Assembly: GCA_017474925.1 (NCBI GenBank)
Contig: JAFVGN010000042.1
Location: 1-64,000 of the forward strand
Origin: Prevotella sp.
Lineage (GTDB): Bacteria; Bacteroidota; Bacteroidia; Bacteroidales; Bacteroidaceae
Length of the DNA: 64,000 nt
Reading direction: 5' to 3'
Part shown: positions 56,401 through 62,840 of the stretch, in pieces
How the letters are laid out: the number at the start of each line of letters is the position of its first letter
Position numbering within the stretch: position 1 is the first letter of the stretch
The notes under the pieces: generated by a model
The model's input: only the letters and a program-made list of their open reading frames with translations
What the model was told of the DNA's origin: nothing
The model's database searches: none
Made by a program: the position numbers and the translations under genes

Positions 56401-56632
56401 TGTAGATGTTCTTCTCTTTATTGTATGAACACGACAGCGAGAGGTTCATACACACATAGGGCCTGATATCCTCGGGTATCAGGTCAATAACTTTCTGCGG
56501 GTCGGCATCGAACCATACGTCAATGTGTACCATCCATAAAGGGTGCTCATTGTCAATCGGTCGGCGCTGCTGTGCCGACGCATTCTGCAAAACCACCAAG
56601 GCCAGCAGTAAAATCGTTACTAATCGTTTCAT
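53456..56632 (-). CDS. GH98 family glycoside hydrolase with CBM-like domains and sorting tail
   Basis: 1058 residues. Signal peptide to about residue 20. GH98 catalytic domain (about 28-330): PLWMVHIDVWFDADPQKVID, NYAEQFWGFG (Glu138), RYDYCGWEG (Asp247), VWDAPELTW (Glu291); these three fit the acid/base positions of characterised GH98 enzymes. A GH98 C-terminal domain follows to about 610, then a CBM6/35-like beta-sandwich (IVIEAENMDYKGISGIYTT onwards, about 632-765), a repeat-type module (about 770-855), another beta-sandwich (about 860-1005) and the sorting tail IYDLSGRRHEGLVRGLNI. GH98 includes endo-xylanases and blood-group endo-galactosidases; GH115 next door favours endo-xylanase. Confidence 0.85.
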   Translation of the reverse strand: MKRLVTILLLALVVLQNASAQQRRPIDNEHPLWMVHIDVWFDADPQKVIDLIPEDIRPYVCMNLSLSCSYNKEKNIYTKPRSAVRTYKSWGSVCQKNGMWFTCQPASGGHTHIQDDDLVTFEYFFKRYPNFLGWNYAEQFWGFGEPGDKSSSTTASRWALFAKLVEMSHKYGGFLTVSFCGNIWSHPLNPIGEMKNEPRLLEACKKYPESILWLYKYTTASCFYNNESVTIAPFISGLAKNYGVRYDYCGWEGAMSDLMGEGKCKYPGAAGIGTVMEQTGINGGAVWDAPELTWKNGNNYGEGFYETSQKTVDTYSRRNWTASPHMKAIWMDMFRKIIDGTLRIPTRKEVVDRTKVVVVNDMSTGSDEDKYATWADLYDGIYKQDDPMNTAYYNGGYYQAYNGQFMANYCYFKKTGRYATIPLTLELYDDLAKSIPVQVQKSKRNQQWSTIQQKVDEFNAQYPEISKGDLFVARMGNQLVTYTPYSYLNGKTTAEGRIPLNYNTCDSIILNYGKLSSGVIREYNDHIDLYLNNFRTDTTTLVKDIITIKGATAEPTYTKQNRESATSVVTKDWDAEHGIFTLTVSHKGAIDVTIQCGGNNSRPATEATSPLPIPQQPAESHLPIVIEAENMDYKGISGIYTTSNGRVTDDMNEFAALGYMALNGTNTKASLRHQLELKQAGDYIIAVRYCNTTTAGKMEAVVNGETKTFDIEKAEKNDWQKATFTAHLNEGVNDLRLNNVNAISMFVDQIIYTPADAEPEKYLVVVYDAPLGKVTSDVSEAVEGQTVTLTVEHEEGCALKELRVVNGVYYTMEKTIEVTPDATKITFQMFDDNVVIQPVFEDISNYKLDFTSVGALRIPPGWRCVQEGNVVHEYPTMYSKGARTINGLNGFQGKALYWLDNCAEYGRQAAYPLTLEPGTYKLAFNMAAWKGTPNYKASILNAAGSTIASTDALTAAPNANEDKTTDLSSAERHELTFTVTEAGNYIISFTGENGGTGDFLLLACQVYGVDPTGITLMNEDGTQSAVIYDLSGRRHEGLVRGLNIIRTADGKTKKVYVK

Positions 56633-56645
56633 ATATCTTTAGTTA

Positions 56646-59123
56646 TTATTTGAAATCGTAGGTAATCTTCTGGACAATCTGTCCCGGGTCAACGATCGAG
56701 AGGGTTATAACATGTTCTTGGCGCGACTGGTCAAGCGGGAATGTGAGAACGAACTCCTTACGGTTCTCAAGCACCTGCTTCTTCCACTTGGGGCCCCACT
56801 CCTGGAAGACATTCTCGCAAACCTGCGGCTTACCGCCATCGATACTTACCTCTAAACGATTGCTGCGGTCGTAGGCAACAGGCCACATGGGAACAACCGA
56901 GAGGCAGAGGGTGACTTGAGAAGGAAGAGGTGAGAGTTGAGAGGCAAGAGGTATATCGATACTACCCTTTGTATCGAAAGCAAGGGGCTGGCCCATCTGG
57001 AGAGCAATCCAGTCGGTGCCGATACCTTCGAGCAAGCGGAAGGGTTCTGTCACATGAAGCGTCGCAAGATTAATCTGATGCGACAGTTCGGGGTGCAACT
57101 GTTCGGCAGGCAGACGATAAGCTTTGGTAGGCTTGTCGCTGAACTCAGGCATCTGTTGGTATTTGGCACAGAAACCTGGCGGCACTTCGGATACCATCTG
57201 GTCCCACTTGCCATCGAACAGCGAGTGGTAACGCTGGCGTAGCCGGTCTATCTCGCGATAGGCCTCCCGCGACATCTCAGCATAGACAGCACTACCTGTC
57301 TCATGGTTCCGCTGGGCGTAGAGGAACTTGCGATTCATCTGATAGGCACTGTGGACAGCATAGCCTAACAGTTCGAAGAAGGCAGGACGAGCTGAGGCAG
57401 GAAGCTCATGTTCGATGGCATCGTAGACATTGCATATGTTCTGATAATCCACAAGCCGTTTCTGGGCACTGCCGGTTTCAAAGGAAAAATCTGTGTCGTG
57501 AAGGCGGTTTTCCTCTTTGCTGCTCCACTCATATTCGTAGCCCATGAACTCTGGCTTGCGGTCCCATGCCAGACGGTAGTAGTTGTCGAGAATGAATTGG
57601 AACTGAGCAACGAGGTCTGAGGACTGAAGGCTGTGAGCTGAAGGTTTAGCACCGAAGACCCTGGCAAGCCATTCGGCCTGATAACTGTTCACATTATCGT
57701 AATTGAATGCCCCGAAGTCGTAGGCCATGTCAAAGAAATGCTGAACCTCTATCTCCATGGGCTTGATATCGCCCACATTCAGCAGCCAGTAGCGGTCGGC
57801 ACCGGCGGAATAAGCTTTCAACAGCTCCTCATACATCAGCATGGGGGCGGTGGTGGAAATCCAGAGGTAGTCGTGAGGCGTACCCAGATACGACAGGTGA
57901 TAGTACACGCCACTCCCACCCTTGCGTTGCTGCTCCTGCGCGTTGCTCACTCGCTTCATATAGCCATAGTTGTCGTCGGGCCATACCAGCGTAATATCCT
58001 CTGGAACACGCAGACCTGCATCATAGATATCGAGCGTCTCCTTATAGGGTACGAAGATCTGGGGCAGGGCGTCAGCCTTCGTATGTTTGTATTTCTCCAG
58101 AATCTGACGTTGCTTGTCGATGACCTTCTCCAGCGTGCGTGCACGAGCTTTTGGATCCTTACTGCCTTTCATGGCTTCGTCGTGCAGGCCACGCAAGCCC
58201 ATCGTATAGATGTTATCATACTGCGCCGTCTCCCGAATGCGGTTGTCGAGCTTACGCAGAATAGTTGCGCTATTCGTCTCATAGTTCCACTCTCCGTCGC
58301 GAGCCTTGTCCCATTCCGAGAGGGCGGCATTATTAAACAACAGCGGTTCGCAATGGCTAGTGGTAATCATAATACCCCATTTGTCTGCCACTACCTGACT
58401 CTCCGGATGGCTATAGAAAGCGCCTGTACACGAGTGCATGGCGGGAGCCAGCATGTTGCCCTTCAGACGGAGAATCAGTTCGCATACGCGGTCGTAGGTC
58501 TTAGGGCCGATATCGCCAAGTTCTTTTTCATAGTTCCGAGAAGCCCATGTCTTAAGTCCCCAGTCCTCGTCGTTAATGAAAATGCCACGATACTTAATGG
58601 TAGGTGCTTGGGATGCATAGTCAGCATCAACAAAAAGGGCTTTGTGATGAACAACAGGAACGTCAGCCCACCAGTACCAAGGTGAGACACCGATTTTCTC
58701 AGATAATGTTAGCAGTCCATAGGCAGCTCCTCGACGGTCAGAGCCGACAATGACGAGTTGACGGTCTATTACCTTAATAATATATTGTTCCCATCCTCCC
58801 TGAATGGACGAAAGGTCTAACTGATGCCTGGAAACGAGCTGGTCGATATAGCTGGAATGTCCCACGGTGGCAACGACAACAGATGACGCTACAGCATCGT
58901 CAGTCATCTGGGGACGAAGACCAGAGACACGTTCAATGTCGTCGGCAAAAAGACCTGCAACATGACGAACGGACATTGGTTCTTGACTGGAAACATATAT
59001 GGAAGCAGCACGTCCATTGCTGACAAGGGCAAAAGCTCCATTCTGCTCTGAGACATTTAGCACGTTTGTAGCAAACAAGGACAATGATACAAAACTCAAT
59101 GCCAATGACAAAGTATGGCGCAT
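56646..59123 (-). CDS. GH115 alpha-glucuronidase
   Basis: 825 residues from ATG 59123 (MRHTLSLALSFVSLSLFA is a signal peptide); ATG 59180 is an alternative that adds 19 residues. Removes (4-O-methyl-)glucuronic acid from xylan chains. Family landmarks: GSDRRGAAYGLLTLSEKIGVSPWYWWADVP in part, KYRGIFINDEDWGLKTWA, NMLAPAMHSCTGAFYSHPES, YTMGLRGLHDEAM, LVWPDDNYGYMKR, YYHLSYLGTPHDYLWI and LLNVGDIKPMEIEVQHFFD. No sorting tail is present, so it is probably periplasmic, unlike the GH98 and CotH proteins. 13 bp upstream of GH98 in the operon. Confidence 0.93.
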   Translation of the reverse strand: MRHTLSLALSFVSLSLFATNVLNVSEQNGAFALVSNGRAASIYVSSQEPMSVRHVAGLFADDIERVSGLRPQMTDDAVASSVVVATVGHSSYIDQLVSRHQLDLSSIQGGWEQYIIKVIDRQLVIVGSDRRGAAYGLLTLSEKIGVSPWYWWADVPVVHHKALFVDADYASQAPTIKYRGIFINDEDWGLKTWASRNYEKELGDIGPKTYDRVCELILRLKGNMLAPAMHSCTGAFYSHPESQVVADKWGIMITTSHCEPLLFNNAALSEWDKARDGEWNYETNSATILRKLDNRIRETAQYDNIYTMGLRGLHDEAMKGSKDPKARARTLEKVIDKQRQILEKYKHTKADALPQIFVPYKETLDIYDAGLRVPEDITLVWPDDNYGYMKRVSNAQEQQRKGGSGVYYHLSYLGTPHDYLWISTTAPMLMYEELLKAYSAGADRYWLLNVGDIKPMEIEVQHFFDMAYDFGAFNYDNVNSYQAEWLARVFGAKPSAHSLQSSDLVAQFQFILDNYYRLAWDRKPEFMGYEYEWSSKEENRLHDTDFSFETGSAQKRLVDYQNICNVYDAIEHELPASARPAFFELLGYAVHSAYQMNRKFLYAQRNHETGSAVYAEMSREAYREIDRLRQRYHSLFDGKWDQMVSEVPPGFCAKYQQMPEFSDKPTKAYRLPAEQLHPELSHQINLATLHVTEPFRLLEGIGTDWIALQMGQPLAFDTKGSIDIPLASQLSPLPSQVTLCLSVVPMWPVAYDRSNRLEVSIDGGKPQVCENVFQEWGPKWKKQVLENRKEFVLTFPLDQSRQEHVITLSIVDPGQIVQKITYDFK

Positions 59124-59213
59124 AATCTCTACGCGCCATACCAAACATGAATCAAAATCTGTCAAAAGAAAAAATTTCATCTACTAATTTAATTTTTCCA
59201 CTTTATCTGACTG

Positions 59214-59221
59214 CAAAATTA
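59214..59221 (-). promoter_or_regulatory. -7 box of the GH115-GH98-CotH operon
   Basis: The minus-strand box is TAATTTTG, with TTG at about -33 (59243-59241). It lies downstream of the terminator of the previous gene, so this operon can be transcribed separately from the SusD unit. Confidence 0.5.
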
Positions 59222-59284
59222 CAGATAAATCCGCAAGTAACAATAGAATTTTGTGTCATGAGACGTGGGAAAATGTCACTATGC

Positions 59285-59320
59285 AAAAAAATCGCCATCC
59301 ACTTAATAAATGGATGGCGA
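59285..59320 (-). terminator. Terminator after the 247-residue protein gene
   Basis: On the minus strand TCGCCATCCA, a 9-base loop, TGGATGGCGA and seven T residues. A perfect 10-bp stem and good T-run. Confidence 0.9.
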
Positions 59321-59350
59321 AATAACCTTTAATTAAGTTAAGTTCTTCAA

Positions 59351-60094
59351 TTACTTAATCACAACCTTTTTACCATTGTGGATGAACAGACCCTTCTGAG
59401 GATTAGCAACCTCCTGACCAGCAACGTTGTAGTAAGCACCGTTCTCAACTTCAGCTGCCTTTACGGTCTTGATGCCCGTGCCACCAGCCTTCCAAACGTA
59501 AGCTGCGCTAACATTTACAGGGAACTCACCACCCCAAGCGTTCTTGAAGCAATGCAGGTGAACGAAGTCGTCAACACGCTCGTCACCAGTCTTTACACCC
59601 TCTGCATCACCCTCACCATTAGCGGTACAGGTCATGGTCTTAATCTCGCTCAGGTCGATAACCAAGCACTCCAGATCAGCATTCCAGTGAGCATCGTCTG
59701 CTTTGAAACCAACAACCAGGTTCTTCCAAGCACCCTCGTCAATGATACGATTGCACATAACGCGCATTCCAGGACCACCAGTACCGAAGATAATCAGCTT
59801 GTCATACTCTGAGATGTCAGCATACAGATTCCAAGTTACGTTCTCAGCACCAAGAATACAAGAACCAGCACCGATATCAGTGTTCAGGTTCCAAGCGGGA
59901 GACATCTCACCTGTGATAACGGCATCTCCCTTACAGTGCGTAGGATCAGCCTCACTACCCCACTGATGCCACATCTCGGGAGTAAGCTCTACCCACTCCT
60001 CAGGATTCTGCCAATCCTGAGCGTTTGCTGTTGTTACACCTGCCATCAATGCGATAGCTGCGAAAACTGATTTAGTAAAAATCTTCATAATCAA
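59351..60094 (-). CDS. Small secreted beta-sandwich-like protein with sorting tail
   Basis: 247 residues (245 from the ATG at 60088). Signal peptide MKIFTKSVFAAIALMAGVTTANA. The mature part is rich in Trp (DWQNPEEWVELTPEMWHQWG) and has a single-domain beta pattern similar to carbohydrate-binding modules (NVTWNLYADISEYDKLIIFGTGG in part). The tail YYNVAGQEVANPQKGLFIHNG matches the sorting tails of the GH98 and CotH proteins. It has its own promoter and terminator inside the xylan locus. I infer a surface or released xylan-binding protein; no family is recognised. Confidence 0.75.
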   Translation of the reverse strand: MIMKIFTKSVFAAIALMAGVTTANAQDWQNPEEWVELTPEMWHQWGSEADPTHCKGDAVITGEMSPAWNLNTDIGAGSCILGAENVTWNLYADISEYDKLIIFGTGGPGMRVMCNRIIDEGAWKNLVVGFKADDAHWNADLECLVIDLSEIKTMTCTANGEGDAEGVKTGDERVDDFVHLHCFKNAWGGEFPVNVSAAYVWKAGGTGIKTVKAAEVENGAYYNVAGQEVANPQKGLFIHNGKKVVIK

Positions 60095-60159
60095 TCAAAT
60101 TTTAGTTAATAATAAATGTTTTTTATTGCTTTATACGATTATTTTCGCTTTTTCGACTG

Positions 60160-60167
60160 CAAAAATA
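60160..60167 (-). promoter_or_regulatory. -7 box of the 247-residue protein gene
   Basis: TATTTTTG on the minus strand, about 65-70 nt before the start. The rest of 60095-60229 shows nothing else. Confidence 0.5.
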
Positions 60168-60229
60168 CGAACTAATTATATAATTGCCATAGAAATACGT
60201 TTCATTCGAATGCGAAAATGTTTCAAAGG

Positions 60230-60267
60230 AACGTTGCCTGGGTAAACAAGTTATCCCAGGCAACGTT
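60230..60267. terminator. Perfect 13-bp hairpin after the GH10-like gene
   Basis: AACGTTGCCTGGG, a 12-base loop, CCCAGGCAACGTT. It begins six bases beyond the stop of the GH10-derived gene. No T-run follows on either strand, so it may be a weak terminator or an RNA-stabilising or processing hairpin. Confidence 0.6.
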
Positions 60268-60272
60268 AGAAG

Positions 60273-61859
60273 TTACATCTGTAAAGCTTCAGCACAGCTT
60301 GCATAGGTCACCTTGCGGTTGAAACCAGTCGTCCACAAACCTGCATTGGTAGCGGTCTCAACGACAGTTCCAAAGGTAATGCCATACTGCTGTTGAGCAG
60401 GAACCTGCTTCTTGTATGCAGAGACTGCCAGACCCAAAGCGACAGCAGCATCTGCATCACTGCCGCCAATATTCTGGATGGTCAAGCGAACCAGTTTGCC
60501 AGTAGCAGCGACTTCCTTCAGCATCGTGGTAAAGGCATTCGCATCGAACGGATCTGTGATAGATACCATAATGTCGATACCATTAATCTGGTCCATACCG
60601 ACAGCATCGGCAGTCAGAAGCCGTAAGAACTCTGCACGTACGGCAGGATCCGCCAAATACTCACTGACGAACAATGTGGCATCACCACGTATTTCGCGCA
60701 TCTTCTGTGCTGCATAGGCAAAATAGGTCTCACCCAAGGTCTGCTTCCAGATCAGATCAGGAGAAGAAGTGACAGGACAATCTGCTACAGTCCAAGACTT
60801 GACAGCGGGAGCAGACTCCATACAAGCCTTAATGTATTCACTCAGTGAACCACCAATAATCATGAACTTCTCCTCAGGAGTCTTCTCCACCTCATAGGTA
60901 GGACAATACTTGTACACAAGGGTGATGTTATCGATATAATAATCGCAATTCAACAGTTTCGGTCCAATAACAATCGTCACCTCAGTCTGCAGATTCTGGT
61001 CATCAGAGAAAGCCAAAGCAGCCAAGGGGATGCTTACCACTCCGCGATTCCAGGAGTTCAATTTACAACCATACTCAGCGGCACTCTTAAACTCCGCATT
61101 CTTTCCACCCATACCGCAGAAAATCTTCTGATTGAGGGCAGTAGCATTCTTTGGATAGAAATCGATAACCAAATCAGTATAGTCACCTAACTTACGTCCA
61201 GCGGGGAACTTGATTTTGATAGCTGGGAAGCTCTGATTGGTCTTGGTAACATGAACCACGTGTCCGGACTCACCTGCAGGATCGTTCTCAACAACAGCAG
61301 TACCCTTACCTTCATCACCAGTAGCCTTCTGCAAAGGATAGGTTTTACCCAAATCGTCAGACTCAAAGTCAATAACATCAGAACCCGTCACTTCCGGCTC
61401 CTCAACGGTCTCCGGTGCAATGAGTGCTTCGAGATAGTTCGTATTGAGATTGGTGCTGGCGCAAAGCGCAGGAGCAAAGATATTGATTCCCGTCGCACTG
61501 ACATCCTTGACCAGTGAAGAGGCGGCAAGCGTATCGATGTTACCTTCGTCATCCACCTGCTTGTTGTGAATGTAAAGATCGGGAATGAACACCTCGTTGA
61601 AATTTGATGTTGTCAGCGAGGAAACCACAGTACCCTGATCGATGTCGGTAGATGCCAGCGTATTGCCTAAGTGGAAAGAAGCAGCATCGACATACGACAC
61701 CAGCGTCATATAAGAAGCCAAATACTCAGCCTCTGCGACAGCTTCAGGCTTCTCGCCAGCAGGAGTGGAATTATCGAACTCGCTTGCGCATCCGATCGTC
61801 AGTGCTGACACTGCTAAGAGACTCAGCAAAGAACTGATTGAAAATATTTTCTGTTTCAT
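60273..61859 (-). CDS. GH10-derived surface lipoprotein with inserted CBM and lost catalytic residues
   Basis: 528 residues; lipobox ending ALTIGCAS (Cys24). The chain follows Bacteroidetes GH10 xylanases with a carbohydrate-binding insert: SFHLGNTLASTDI and TTSNFNEVFIPDLYIHNKQV (where GH10 has its ENxMKW motif), GINIFAPALCASTNLNTNYL then EALIAPE (GHTLVWHSQ region), an inserted CBM-like beta-sandwich (about 161-318), then the C-terminal half of the barrel. WDVVNE of GH10 corresponds here to WTVADC (356-361), so the acid/base Glu is Cys361. The TELD nucleophile region reads TIQN (460-463), Ile461 replacing Glu. GLWTTGFNRKVTYASC is the usual GH10 end. Probably a xylan-binding surface protein rather than an enzyme. 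Last gene of the SusD unit. Confidence 0.75.
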   Translation of the reverse strand: MKQKIFSISSLLSLLAVSALTIGCASEFDNSTPAGEKPEAVAEAEYLASYMTLVSYVDAASFHLGNTLASTDIDQGTVVSSLTTSNFNEVFIPDLYIHNKQVDDEGNIDTLAASSLVKDVSATGINIFAPALCASTNLNTNYLEALIAPETVEEPEVTGSDVIDFESDDLGKTYPLQKATGDEGKGTAVVENDPAGESGHVVHVTKTNQSFPAIKIKFPAGRKLGDYTDLVIDFYPKNATALNQKIFCGMGGKNAEFKSAAEYGCKLNSWNRGVVSIPLAALAFSDDQNLQTEVTIVIGPKLLNCDYYIDNITLVYKYCPTYEVEKTPEEKFMIIGGSLSEYIKACMESAPAVKSWTVADCPVTSSPDLIWKQTLGETYFAYAAQKMREIRGDATLFVSEYLADPAVRAEFLRLLTADAVGMDQINGIDIMVSITDPFDANAFTTMLKEVAATGKLVRLTIQNIGGSDADAAVALGLAVSAYKKQVPAQQQYGITFGTVVETATNAGLWTTGFNRKVTYASCAEALQM

Positions 61860-61877
61860 AGCTTACTTGTTTCTTGA

Positions 61878-62804
61878 TTACTTAAAGGTCTCTGATTTCA
61901 CATTACGTGTTTCCAAAGTCAGCACATATTTCTCAGTAAGATTGATGCCAAGCTTAGCATTGGTCACCGTGAAATCGAGATAAATCGTGTTAGGATGACG
62001 GGCACCGACAAGCTGAGTCTCATCTTCCTCTACAAAGCGACCAGTACCTGACACGGTAAAGCCTTCTGCTTCTGTGGAAACAGTGCAATTACCACTTTCG
62101 TCGAAATTCAGCAGCAACATGCAATCATGAGCCGTACCACTGGCATCCTTGGCAGCATAGGTCATATACGAAGTGTTCAGACTCTTCGTGGTCACGCTAG
62201 TCTTATTTGCCTGAAGCTCACCATTGAGAATATACAAGCCATGATAGCGGTTCACATACTTGATAGCATACACGGTAAAGTTCTTTTCAGACAGAATAGA
62301 GTCGACACCAGTAGCCTTCGTCATACGTACGGGAATGGCATAGTGATTAGTGACTGACTTAGGATCATTGAAGAAATCATCCGTGAGCTGAACCTCAACA
62401 CCACCGACTACCTGACCAGCAGGAATGAGAATGTTCTGAGCAGCCAAATTATAATATCTTTCTGGCATCAGGGTGACTTCAGAACCGTCTTCGAAGGTCA
62501 AGCCATCCAAGGCCGATGGATCAACGAAAATGTCGATATTGATGTCGCGGCGATTGCTGTAAGCACCACCCATCACAGCCTGAATCTGGCACTTGTGCTG
62601 ATTGTCAAGCGTCAAGTCAACATACAGGTCGTTACCCAACTCAATGGTACGCACAGGGTATTGCTTGGCAAAGTAACAAGTCTGATAGTCGAAATCAGGG
62701 AAGTCCTGATCACCGCTCTTGCAGGAGGTGAGGCCTGCGGCCAAGCCGCAGCTCACTATACCTGCAAAGAGGATTTTACTTATATTCATCTTCTTGGTAA
62801 TCAT
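61878..62804 (-). CDS. DUF1735 lipoprotein, XusE-like surface glycan-binding protein
   Basis: 308 residues; lipobox LAAGLTSCKS. An N-terminal DUF1735-type domain (about 40-155: VDLTLDNQHKCQIQAVMGGA, GSEVTLMPERYYNLAAQNIL, VVGGVEVQLTDDFFND) is followed by a second beta domain (NRYHGLYILNGEL to the end). The order SusD, DUF1735 protein, GH10-type gene corresponds to the xusD-xusE-xyn10C order known from xylan loci of Prevotella and Bacteroides. It should bind xylan or its oligosaccharides at the cell surface beside the SusCD pair. Confidence 0.85.
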   Translation of the reverse strand: MITKKMNISKILFAGIVSCGLAAGLTSCKSGDQDFPDFDYQTCYFAKQYPVRTIELGNDLYVDLTLDNQHKCQIQAVMGGAYSNRRDINIDIFVDPSALDGLTFEDGSEVTLMPERYYNLAAQNILIPAGQVVGGVEVQLTDDFFNDPKSVTNHYAIPVRMTKATGVDSILSEKNFTVYAIKYVNRYHGLYILNGELQANKTSVTTKSLNTSYMTYAAKDASGTAHDCMLLLNFDESGNCTVSTEAEGFTVSGTGRFVEEDETQLVGARHPNTIYLDFTVTNAKLGINLTEKYVLTLETRNVKSETFK

Positions 62805-62840
62805 AATTTCTAATTACTAATATCTAATTACTAATTTAAC

